The notes beneath the pieces are model-generated. The model was given only the letters and a program-made list of their open reading frames with translations, was not told the origin of the DNA and did not search any database. Positions 55,462 through 64,000 of a stretch of DNA of 64,000 nt are shown here, piece after piece. Made by a program: the position numbers and the translations under genes. The stretch's first letter is position 1; every line of letters begins with the position of its first letter. Origin of the DNA: Diphasiastrum complanatum (taxonomy: Eukaryota > Streptophyta > Lycopodiopsida > Lycopodiales > Lycopodiaceae); the NCBI GenBank assembly GCA_029204225.1, contig CM055098.1, positions 54,157,942 to 54,221,941 on the forward strand. Direction: 5' to 3'.

Positions 55462-55983
55462 TTGTGCAAACTAGCTTGTGTAAATTTAACATATACTATT
55501 TTTGGAATGAAAGGATGTAAGAATTGTAACACACCTATGGATCAAAATTTAAAGTCTTCTATGAGTGATAATGAAAGATCTTTCAAGGACATCACTCTTT
55601 ATAGATTACTAATAGGATCCTTGATATATCTTACTATTTCTAGACCAGATCTAAGCTATACTATAGGTAAATTAAGTGAATTCATGCAAAGTCCTCTTGA
55701 ATTGCATTGTAGAGATGTCATTTTTGATGAGGGGAACATTCCAAAGGTGTCTTCAAGCATGATTGATGGTAGAGTGGATGGATCTAACATTCTTGATGTT
55801 GATGAGAAGGATCCTACTTTGGATGGTGATGATGATGGACCTTCATCTAGTCAAAAGCCAAGGAGAACATCAAGAGAAAGACAAGTACCTCCAAGGCTCA
55901 CATATGATCAAAAGGGTAAGCAAGTAATTTCTGGAAATTATGTTGACTTCGACTATCAACAGTGCTTACCAAAGCTTGAGTAA
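55462..55983 (+). pseudogene. In-frame chimera of copia RT end and integrase/RT linker
   Basis: Residues about 15-90 are the end of an RT domain (CNTPMDQNLK, SFKDITLYRLLIGSLIYL, SRPDLSYTIGKLSEFMQ). After LELHC the frame switches to RDVIFDEGNIPKVSSS and RRTSRERQVPPRLTYD, a linker normally found upstream of RT. The natural order is therefore inverted, yet the frame is kept for 173 residues. This is a deletion or rearrangement joining two elements, or two parts of one tandem copy; not a functional protein. Confidence 0.85.
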
Positions 55984-55984
55984 A

Positions 55985-56900
55985 AGATCTCGCATTCAAT
56001 TGTAGAGTCGATTCCCGTTGACTCTAGCTCCTATAGCAATCACTTTGTAGTGATTCTTGATGTCTTTGACAAGACATTTGTCACTGTCAAACTCAACCTT
56101 GAGTTGTTGATCAGCCATCATCCCATTAGATAGTAGATTGTTAGCCAAGCCAGGTACATATTGCACATTGCTTATCTCTTTATCTTCCCACTGGCTAACT
56201 TCAGTGGTACCACTGCAACTCCTTTAACAAATATAAATTTGCCATCAACTTGTCCAACTTCATCACCATTGTTAGTTTCCTTGAGTTCAGAAAACCACTA
56301 TTTCCTTGAAGTCATGTGCTTGGATGCACCACTATCAATGTACCAGGTATCCTTGGCTTCATCACTTGTCATTAATGCTGTAATGAACAATTTTGAACTC
56401 TCACCTGTATCATCTTCATATTGATCATCATCGTATTGATGTTGATCAGTATAATTATCTTCATAATAATAGTCATCAAATTCATGTTGATCAGCATAAT
56501 TTCCCGCTTGCCATTTGTCTTTTCTTTGTCCCATCTCCTTCTGTTTCTTGAAGCATTCACGCTCCCAGTGGCCAGGTTTGTTGTAGTACCTACAATTTCC
56601 AGGTTTATTTTGTCTTGAATAGCCACGTCCTTGACCTCAGCCTTGATTCCAACTGTCTCGATTTGGACTATCATTGACTTGCTCATGAAATTGTTGAAAT
56701 GATCCCCGACTTGAGTTTCCTCCTCTCAATTGATACCTTCCACGGCTAAATCTTCCACCTCATCCACTAACTGCAAGAGCTTGATCATAGCTCCTGTTAC
56801 GATGATTCAAGTTCTCTTGACGTTGCTCTTCTTGCAAAAGCAATCGATTACTTTATCTTTTAGGCAAAACAATCTCTTTAAGTCTTGGATCCTCTAAAAG
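55985..56900 (-). pseudogene. Copia Gag end and protease, opposite strand
   Basis: Minus strand: Arg/Gln-rich Gag C-terminus, a damaged knuckle (CRYYNKPGHWEREC, with the second Cys replaced by Tyr), a Tyr/Asp-rich repeat (DYYYEDNYTDQHQYDDD), then protease with the catalytic motif WYIDSGASKHMT. The protease tail continues to about 55990 with several stops. Its neighbours are plus-strand copia pieces, so this is another inverted scrap. Confidence 0.8.
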
Positions 56901-56929
56901 ATTGGATATAAAAAATGTACTCTATACTT

Positions 56930-57335
56930 CTAATCTTACTAGGAGCTTGCTTGGTGTTGGGCAACTAATGAATAGTGGTTTAGATGCTCATTTTAAGGAA
57001 GGTGTTTGCTCTATTATGATACTTGCATTGTAAATGGACTTAAGCAAGGGAGGCTATTCAAGCTTGATGCTAATGTGTTTTTTGGAAGTGTGAACATGGT
57101 TAAGAAGGAGCTTACAAAGCGGAACTTTGGCATAAGAGGTTGGGCCACCCCAACTTCAAGTCAATGGAGATCCTATGCACAAAGGAGCTTGCACTTGGCC
57201 TTCCAAAAGCATTATCAAAGTGTGGAAAGAATTGTGAGACTTGTATCATCTCAAAGGCTCACAAGCAACTATTTGCTCTCTTCTACTAGATCTTCTAAGT
57301 CATTAGATCTCATTCATAGTAGATTCGAAACTAGT
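56930..57335 (+). pseudogene. Copia protease end and integrase zinc-binding domain
   Basis: Reads LLGVGQLMNSGLDAHF and YDTCIVNGLKQGRLFKLD (pre-integrase region). In a second frame it reads GHPNFKSMEILC, CGKNCETCIISKAHK (the HHCC finger). Frame changes separate the parts. It stops before the catalytic core. Confidence 0.8.
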
Positions 57336-57930
57336 TGAGTCTAATCCCTTGATTAGCCATGTCGAGTGATCAACATCAAAATCACACGTTAGGCATCGAA
57401 TTTGAGCTATTCCAAGTGATAGGTACCAAATTCAAGCTATTTCAATGTCTTGAAGTACTATTCTATTGGTTTCGTCACTCAATGGACAATCTCGAGTGAT
57501 AAAGGCCAAAAATACAACTATCTTTAATGGTAGATAGCAAATTTGAGCTATCTGATGTGATAGGGATCAAATATCAACAATAACTGGTGCAACAAAATAT
57601 ACTAGATTCGAAACTAGTTGAGTCTAATAACTTGATGAGCCATGTTGGGTGATAAGAAAAAAAATTACACATTGGGCATCAAAGTTTGGCATTCCCAAAT
57701 GATAGGCAACAATTTTAATCTATTTGGATGAAATCCCTCAAAGTTGATCACTCTATGAAGAGCCTCAGGTGAGAAGTGCCAAAATGGGACTTTTTACATT
57801 TGAGCTATCTCATGTGATGCTGGTTAATTATGATTACTCAATGGGCTATGTCAAGTGATAGGGACCAAAATAGAGTTGTTTCACATGTAAGTATCAAATT
57901 CAAGTTACTTGATTTTTCCAAACTCGAGAT
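57320..57930. repeat. Degenerate tandem phrases (GAGCTATTT...GTGATAGG..CAAA)
   Basis: GATTCGAAACTAGTTGAGTC occurs at about 57321 and 57604. In between and after are 8 or more variants of 'aagctatttca' and 'agtgatagggaccaaa' at 40-70 bp spacing. Probably an eroded satellite or LTR-internal array; no coding capacity. Confidence 0.65.
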
Positions 57931-58560
57931 TTTGAATATTTTGATGATTTTTTAAAAATGACATATATGTATTAAATTATTGCTTAGTTTCCTAAATAGT
58001 TAAAAGAAATCACACTTCTATTTCAAAGTTTGCTTGAATCTGCTTCTTTTCTTCGTGAATTAGACAACGTCATATATGTTCAAGCAAATTGACATTGGTA
58101 AGGTATCTAAATGTTTTAGTGATAAAGATATTTGTGGTCCTTGTTAAATTTGTGTGTACGTATCAATTTTAACTGTATATTTTGACAAGTGTATTTTGTC
58201 AATATCATTAACATTCTTGTTAAAAAATTGCTGATAAAATTTAATCGTTCATTAGCGAATATGTCTTCTACTGAAAAAATGTCTCTAAATAGGTATATTT
58301 ATTAAATGTACAGTAGATATTATGTACTTAACATTTGGATTTGCAGCATTGTGTGTTGAATATAACTTTTTTGTTTTTCTTCTACGATTGTTTAAAGCAT
58401 GACGCCTCCACAAGATAGCAAAAAGCTAAAGAAGACGCAATTAGCACATGAGGATGCTTGGATCTAGAAAATGGTAGCTTGATTTGCATGTCTTCATTTT
58501 AGTTTTAGTTTTCATTAATGACAATCTTATATGTTAATTGATGAATATTTGTTTCCCATG
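57931..58560. other. AT-rich, possibly CACTA 5' part or intron
   Basis: Contains a roughly 95-bp segment (58479-58570) that is repeated at about 63369-63470 upstream of the other TNP2 piece. No ORF recognised. Confidence 0.4.
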
Positions 58561-59050
58561 TTTGAAGAACTATGAATCGTCGTCTAGCTCTAGAGACGAT
58601 GACAACAGTCACTCCCATATCCAAAACAAGATTGGCATACAATGGGCCACACATAAATCAACTATCACGTTGTGAGCATATGGATTGAGAGCCATGATGA
58701 AAATAGATGAACAACAACGTGCCAAAACAGATCAGCCTCAATCTTCTTCTTCTTCTTCTTCAGAATCAAGATCAAGTGCTGAAAATCATTTTCGCATTCA
58801 AGATGAAGTTGAAATCATGAACAACTTGATAAATAACATCTATGAGCATCATGATGTGGAAGAACACACTTAACAAGATAGTGAATTTTTTTTTTAGAGC
58901 CAAGGAAAAAAAATTGAGAGAAGAATCAAACACACCATTATATCTTGGAGCAAAGACATCTTGTTTGGCCACTTCGTTGCTTACATTGAACCTCCAAGCA
59001 AAATATAGATGGAGTGATACAAGTGTTATACATCCTTATTTGGGTAAATA
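58561..59050 (+). pseudogene. CACTA TNP2-type transposase, N-terminal part
   Basis: The reading includes a Ser-rich acidic region (residues SSSSSSSESRSSAENHF), EVEIMNNLINNIYE, and after a frameshift NTPLYLGAKTSCLATSLLTL and LQAKYRWSDTSV. This matches the N-terminal hallmark of plant En/Spm TNP2 proteins (TPLYPGC..TKLSA...LK...GWSDKSF). It is broken by a frameshift near 58880 and ends at 59050 before the core domain, which reappears at 63480. Confidence 0.7.
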
Positions 59051-59164
59051 AGATTGAGATTTTTTTTAAAGATTTTAGTAGATGTGTTATTCAAGTCAAA
59101 AGTTTTAGTTGGTGGGATTGGATTTATTTTCTTTGACTAGCATTGATGTCCCTTTGAATAGTGT

Positions 59165-59539
59165 TGTCACATTAATGCCTTATGCAGGACCTCAATACAA
59201 TTGGGGTGATTGGCATGCTCTAGTCACCAATGGAGAATGTAGGATTATGGCTTGAATGCCAATGCTTGTTCTTTGGAAGAGCGGCGTGTGCAAGGAGAAA
59301 ATGTTTTGAAATCACATCGTATGTACATTGATGGGCATCTAGAAAAATATGGCAATATTGTTGCATATATAAATAGTCCCATTGGGCACCCTTCATTAAC
59401 TAATTGTGATTTTGAGGAATGCACCAATGGAAAGGAAGAATACTTTTCTAGGAACTCAAAAGGTACATACGTAATGGTATGTGTGATAAGGCCCATTAAA
59501 TGTGGTGAAGAGCTATTCATCAAATATAGCTTCAATTGT
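59165..59539 (+). pseudogene. SET-domain-like segment inside the CACTA region
   Basis: Reads MPYAGPQYNWGDWHAL, then, after a one-codon break near 59250, LNANACSLEERRVQGENV, YGNIVAYINSPIGHPSLTNC, YVMVCVIRPIKCGEELFIKY. The asparagine-containing AYINSP and the closing V.RPIK.GEELFI.Y resemble the NHS..PN and IK.GEEL..DY boxes of SET methyltransferase domains. A CTTATGCAG acceptor-like site precedes GACC at about 59186. The frame is cut at 59540 by element T. Whether it was captured by the transposon or is an independent nearby gene is unclear. Confidence 0.55.
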
Positions 59540-60160
59540 TGTTGGAGGGTTTGCAGATCGCAAGGCGACCCTAACCCTAGTTAATAAGTGAGAGAGATTT
59601 GGCACCCTACGTGTGTAAGTCCAACCCGATGATCACATAGTTATTTGATTAGTTAGAAAGTCAATAAAAGGACTTTAGGCCTTTTTGCGAGACTTTTAAT
59701 GTCGCAACAAGGCCTAAATGTCAAGTTAGTGAATAAAGCTGGGTTCCCCTCCAATTTGGATGGTTCCTACTCTTTTTTAAATTTGAATAATTAGGGAGGC
59801 AAAAATGGACCAATAGGATTCAGAGGCCAGGGTCCTCCTCTCTACTATAAGAAGGGACCAACTCGAGTTCCTACACATGTACATATCTTCATTTCAATGA
59901 AGCAGATTGGTTTTCTTGTAAAATAGATTTATGAATGTCCTTGCTCTCTGTCACTTTTCCTCCATCTCTCATGCTTTTATTGAGTTTTGCTAATTGTTGG
60001 ATCTGATTGTTATCGGAATTGCATGTTTTTATATTTTTTATGAGAGAGAACGGGAGAGAGAGAAAGAGTAAGCTATCTTCATTGTGGATCTAGTGCTAAT
60101 GGATGTAGTGTTAATGCTTAGGTTAATGGATGTTAGAGTTCGATTTGGATCTTCCATTCA
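59540..60160 (+). repeat. 5' LTR of element T
   Basis: Contains TACTATAAGAAG, a likely TATA region, near 59845, and a GA-rich tract (GAGAGAACGGGAGAGAGAG) near 60042, mirrored in the 3' LTR. Confidence 0.8.
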
Positions 60161-60169
60161 TGCTGGTTG

Positions 60170-60545
60170 AAGATATACCTTTCGAAATTGCCGAAGTATA
60201 GTTCGTCGTTACTTTCATAGTAATGGACTTACCAAAAGCACCAAATGTCTACCGAGTCCTATTGGGACACCCATGGTTACGAGTTGCACAAGTAATTCAT
60301 AATTGGGGTACGGGGAAAATCACATTTGAAAATCGATAACGTGCAGTCAAGGTTGATCTTGCAACTTGGACTATCAAACCAGTGGTTCAAAAAGAGCATG
60401 ATGATTCGTCAACAATGGATCATACTTGTGACCGACCAGAGAAAAATTGGAGAGTTCATTACAATTCTCAAATCGATAAAATCAACTGGAATGAAGCTCT
60501 TGCAATGATTGACTATACAACATGATATATGTGTCAACAAGATAA
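60170..60545 (+). pseudogene. Ty3/gypsy protease-region relic
   Basis: PFEIAEV, a stop, then VMDLPKAPNVYRVLLGHPWL and IHNWGTGKITFEN: the conserved block following the gypsy aspartic protease (LLGRPWL...DW..G..TF). Several stops follow up to 60545. Confidence 0.75.
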
Positions 60546-60555
60546 TTAGTCAAAT

Positions 60556-61215
60556 TTGAACGAGATTTTATTATTGGATCGAACCTTGGATACACTGATC
60601 ACTTCTCCTTGGAATGTGCTGAATGTAGCTTGGATATCAATGGAACCTATACTAGATCTGATTGAAGATGAACTCATTCTTGTGAGTCATGCCTTGACTT
60701 ATGATGACAATGCAGAACTTACTAATGAGCAAATTCTAAATCATATGAATTCGACTAGATTTGGAGTGCGTAATATTTCTGATGAACCAACAATAAAACC
60801 CCCAAAAGCAGTTATATTGAAGAAAGATAGGATCATAGGATCAATGACGAAGAAACAAGCCAAGCAACATTATAATACGGTCCTAAAATGGAAAAATCCT
60901 CCTCAAAAGATTGATTCAAAGAATGTGCGACCCTTGTTGGATAAGAAAAAAAAGATGGAGAAGCGAATCTCAGATATGGGATCTGAAAACACTCTCATCA
61001 GCCAAAAATTTGTTCAGTTGGACAAAGAGTTGAAGATTGCCAAACAACATCAAGCTAAATCTGAAGCTGCGAAGAAGACGACACAACAATTGGCTGATCA
61101 CCTAGAAGAGTATGTCAGCTCACTACAAAATGCGCTCACAACCGCCCAAGATCAGGTGGACAAGGCCGTGCAGGATGCAAAGCAACAAGTGCAGCTGCTC
61201 CAGGGTCAACTGTAG
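60556..61215 (+). CDS. Unrecognised coiled-coil protein of element T
   Basis: 219 residues starting MNEILLLDRTLDTLITSPW. Residues about 125-219 are a long heptad-rich coiled coil (KKKKMEKRISDMGSENTLIS, VQLDKELKIAKQHQAK, ALTTAQDQVDKAVQDAKQQV). No enzyme motif. It is followed by more coiled-coil sequence in other frames (61300-61510, VETYKVALQGFQGRFDRF), so the original protein was longer and is now broken by stops. Function unknown; it could be a divergent Gag or a captured host gene. Confidence 0.5.
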   Translation: MNEILLLDRTLDTLITSPWNVLNVAWISMEPILDLIEDELILVSHALTYDDNAELTNEQILNHMNSTRFGVRNISDEPTIKPPKAVILKKDRIIGSMTKKQAKQHYNTVLKWKNPPQKIDSKNVRPLLDKKKKMEKRISDMGSENTLISQKFVQLDKELKIAKQHQAKSEAAKKTTQQLADHLEEYVSSLQNALTTAQDQVDKAVQDAKQQVQLLQGQL

Positions 61216-61508
61216 ATGGCTGAATAAGATCACACATGTCTCCAAGGTGAATTGGATGCAACCACCCTTGAGCATGATGTGTATCTATAGACGCAAATAC
61301 TTGATCATCCGGTAACTCCGACGGAGACCGTGTATTTGTTTAAAAAGGTTGAAACCTACAAAGTGGCTCTTCAAGGATTCCAAGGCCGCTTTGACAGATT
61401 CAAAGGTACAGCTTCAACTGAGTTGGCAAAGGCTAAAGCAACTATCAACGCATATGAAAAATTTGTCGCTCAAGTGTTGGAAACTGGCCTCAAATTTCAG
61501 TTCTAGTC

Positions 61509-62345
61509 ATGCTGCAATTCTCCCCTCTACACCAAGCTGATGCACCTATGGATACATGGTTGAATTTGGACATGGACCAGGGTGGAGCCCATAAAGTTGA
61601 AAAACAACAACCAGTTTCACAGGCAGTGCAACTGGGTCCATCTTCATCAAGGACCACAACATTGTTCAGAAGACCAATCAACGTCGAGGACCAAATCCAG
61701 AGCTTTTTAGTGCAACATCCTCATGAGTTCTCACGTGGTGGTTGGGTTCTCAAGTTTAAGACTTCTGAAATAGAGGTCGACAAAGAATTGGATAAAATAC
61801 TTGCATTGGGAGAGCAGCCAGCTTGGAGAGTTACAGTTTTTGAGAAAACTCCAGAATCTATTAGGAGTTATGTGGCCAACCCTCACCAATTGCACGTAGA
61901 TCCGTATTACGTACCGATGCCGTGCAAGAATAAGTGGAAGGATTTGGGATTGGCCATGGACAAACTTACTATCCATATGTCAAACTGGCCAATCATCTAC
62001 CAATCTTTCAGTTGGAAAATTTCAGTGGATTTCCACCGGGCACTACAAGCATACCAGCGGGAGTATATACACTCTCCCGATCCAATAGTGAGGCAATCGG
62101 TGCTTTTTCCGAAAGACTTGACTCTGTTGGCATCCGTGGCAACGAGATGGGATGATTGCCTTCCTCCTTTGGCATTTGATCCAAATAAGCCAATGGCGTC
62201 AGAGAGCATCAAGGATCAGCTGCCAGTGGCTCGACTATATTTTTGTGCCACAATGATGAGAGGCTCCTGGAATCTCTATTCACATCCTGGACAACTTCAA
62301 AGTGGATTGCCGGAGCCCACCGTTGTTTTGTGCCGCACAATTTAG
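61509..62345 (+). CDS. Unrecognised ORF of element T, probably the C-terminal part of the same protein
   Basis: 278 codons. The recognisable protein-like part runs from MDTWLNLDMDQGG onward: GGWVLKFKTSEIEVDKELD, HVDPYYVPMPCKNKWKDLG, YIHSPDPIVRQSVLFPKDL. It has balanced composition with many aromatic residues, unlike random ORFs. No family recognised. It ends about 140 bp before the 3' LTR. Confidence 0.5.
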   Translation: MLQFSPLHQADAPMDTWLNLDMDQGGAHKVEKQQPVSQAVQLGPSSSRTTTLFRRPINVEDQIQSFLVQHPHEFSRGGWVLKFKTSEIEVDKELDKILALGEQPAWRVTVFEKTPESIRSYVANPHQLHVDPYYVPMPCKNKWKDLGLAMDKLTIHMSNWPIIYQSFSWKISVDFHRALQAYQREYIHSPDPIVRQSVLFPKDLTLLASVATRWDDCLPPLAFDPNKPMASESIKDQLPVARLYFCATMMRGSWNLYSHPGQLQSGLPEPTVVLCRTI

Positions 62346-62483
62346 ATTTCAGCACTGCCCGACTCGATTTCATGGAGAAGTGCAGTATCATTTACTAAAA
62401 ATTGGATGTGAAGCAAATAAAAGCCCATAGTAACTGCATCTCGCAGGTGTCGTGGGACCGCCACCAATTTTGGTGGGGGATAT

Positions 62484-63090
62484 TGTTGGAGGGTCTGCGG
62501 ATCCCAAGACAATCCTAACCCTAGTTAATAAGTGAGAGGGATTTGGCACCCTACGTGTGTAAGTCCGACCCGATGATCACATAGTTATTTCATTAATTAG
62601 AAAGTCAATAAAAGGACTTTAGGCCTTTTTGCGGGACTTTTAATATCGTAGGGCCTAAATGTCAAGTTAGTGAATAAAGTTGGGTTTCCCTCCAATTTGG
62701 ATGGTTCCCACTCTTTTTTAAATTTAAATAGAAATGGACCAATGGGATTCAGAGGCCAGGGTCCTCCTCTCTACTATAAAAAGAGACCAACTCGAGTTCC
62801 TACACATGTACATATTTTCATTTCAATAAAGCAGATTGGTTCTCTTGTGAAATGGATTTATGAATTTTTCTTGCTCTCTATCACTTTTCCTCCATCTCTC
62901 ATGCTTTTATTGAGTTTTCTAATTGTTGGATCTCATTGTTATTGGGATTGCATGTTTTTATACTTTTTATGAGAGAGAAAGGGAGAGAGAGAAAGAGTAA
63001 GCTATCTTCATTGTGGATCTAGTGTTAATGGATGTAGTGTTAATGCTTAGGGTTAATGGATGTTAGAGTTAGCTTTGGATTTTCCATTCA
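62484..63090 (+). repeat. 3' LTR of element T
   Basis: 607 bp, homologous to 59540-60160 with small deletions (for example the CAACAAGG phrase is missing). The degree of divergence suggests an old insertion. Confidence 0.8.
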
Positions 63091-63479
63091 TGCTGAAATC
63101 TGAACTATCCTATTGCTCTCATGGGAATGAATCTACTCGTTACAACTAACTTCATTTCCTCGATGCTAGATTGATTAGATCTTGGGTTGAAACCCACTAT
63201 AATTTCCTTTTTCCAAGATGTGTACAAAAGGCTTTGAGCCAAACTCAAGCATGTATCTTGTGAATATCAAAATAATTTTATCTATTTAGTGAAAACAAGT
63301 TATGTTGAATGTGAATTGATTGTTTTTTTTTGTATTTCATATTGCATGCCTTAATTTAAGATATGGTGTTTGATTTGTATGTCTTAATTTTATTTTTAAT
63401 TTTCATGAATGACACTCGTATATGCTAATTGATGAATATGTTAATTTGTTTTCCATGTTTGAAGGACTGATACTCCTCG

Positions 63480-64000
63480 ATATCGAGATGACTTACAAGG
63501 AACCACTATCCCATGCAAGGTGTTACAACACTTTCCAATAATCCCATGATTGCAACGATTGTTTCGTTGCAATCTCTTGTAGAACTTGTGAATTGGCATG
63601 CTAGTCATCATTCTTCGGATGAGATCATGAGAGTACCCTCAGACTCTCCTGCATGGAAACACATTGACAAAGAATATCCATGTTTTGCAAGTGAAACAAG
63701 AAATATGAGATTTGGACTTGCAACAGGCGGGGTTAACCCCTTTGGAAAAATGTCAAGCATGTGGTCTACTTGGCCAGTGGTGTTGGTCAACTATAACATT
63801 CCACCTTGGCTGAGCATTAAAAAAAGGACATCTCATGCTAGCACTTCTAATTCTCGGAAAACATAAAGTAAAAAATATGGATATCTACTTTGCACCATTG
63901 ATTGAAGAATTAGAACTACTATGGAAGGGAGTCCAAGCATATGACATCTCACGTCCACTTCAAGACAATACATTTTTGTTGCGTGCGATTTTAATGTGGA
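63480..64000 (+). pseudogene. CACTA TNP2 transposase core (Transposase_21), runs off the window
   Basis: Reads KVLQHFPIIP, ELVNWHASHHSSDEIMRVPS, SPAWKHIDKEYPCFASETRN, MRFGLATGGVNPFGKMSSM, WSTWPVVLVNYNIPPWLSI. This is the highly conserved TNP2 block (AWKHFD..YP.FA...RN.R.GL..DG.NPFG ... WPV....YN.PPW). After about 63835 a frameshift occurs and the remainder is readable in another frame (HKVKNMDIYFAPLIEELELL, QAYDISRPLQDNTFLLRAIL) to the window end. An intact gene would continue beyond 64000. Confidence 0.9.

Larger units (their letters stand above)
59540..63090 (+). mobile_element. Non-autonomous LTR element T with gypsy protease relic
   Basis: 5' LTR 59540-60160 and 3' LTR 62484-63090 (621 and 607 bp) start TGTTGGAGGGT and end TTCCATTCA; they are clearly homologous, with small indels. 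A polypurine tract GGTGGGGGA (62472-62480) precedes the 3' LTR. The internal region (2.3 kb) has no RT or integrase. It begins almost directly with protease-end sequence (LPKAPNVYRVLLGHPWLRV), implying loss of Gag. No target duplication could be found at these boundaries, so ends may be recombined or slightly misplaced. It splits the CACTA/SET locus. Confidence 0.8.

Overview
The window is nuclear DNA of a land plant with a large, repeat-dominated genome. The evidence is nested Ty1/copia and Ty3/gypsy LTR retrotransposons, CACTA (En/Spm) transposon parts, a tRNA-derived SINE, microsatellites and one spliced gene of the plant-only SOFL type. A gymnosperm or another large-genome seed plant is a reasonable guess, but nothing here fixes the species. 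No rRNA, intact tRNA, CRISPR or organelle-like block was recognised.

Layout. 0-9 kb is the least transposon-rich part: microsatellites, an unrecognised gene-like fragment (1.6-2.3 kb), a SINE with a 15-bp target duplication (3.5 kb), a SOFL-like gene on the minus strand (4.7-5.85 kb) and hairpin-bearing AT-rich DNA (7.4-7.75 kb). 9-24 kb holds retroelement-associated ORFs, a CACTA-like end with 154-bp tandem repeats, two decayed minus-strand copia elements (11.1-13.8 and 20.5-22.6 kb), a gypsy gag relic (16.5 kb) and a field of ATGACTCGCAC-type motifs (17.9-18.9 kb). 24-41 kb is a nest of related copia families, here called Y, Z and W', in which a gypsy-like non-autonomous element (X) inserted and a segment of about 5.6 kb was then duplicated.

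41-51.5 kb is the centrepiece. It is a very young minus-strand composite, LTR-internal-LTR-internal-LTR, with three 647-bp LTRs, initiator-Met-tRNA primer sites, polypurine tracts and a 5-bp flanking duplication GATAC. Each internal region encodes one uninterrupted 1030/1032-residue protein: a copia-type Gag with a CCHC knuckle, followed by about 765 residues of unrecognised sequence. There is no protease, integrase or reverse transcriptase, and the ORF ends only 13 bp from the LTR. I call this family W. A motif near its C-terminus recurs in the older relics W' (31.2 and 36.8 kb) and twice in the Y1 relic (25.4 and 26.2 kb). Several families therefore seem to share an accessory protein while depending on other copia elements for enzymes.

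51.5-57.4 kb is a mosaic of copia fragments on both strands, including an in-frame chimera of RT and integrase-tail sequence. 58.5-64 kb is a CACTA TNP2 transposase broken up by a SET-domain-like segment and by a 3.5-kb LTR element (T) carrying a gypsy protease relic and coiled-coil ORFs but no RT.

The 'genes' are therefore mostly selfish elements. Autonomous-type copia relics (gag, integrase, RT, RNase H) represent the kind of helper that the Gag-only W family would need. The SOFL-like gene is the only convincing host gene.
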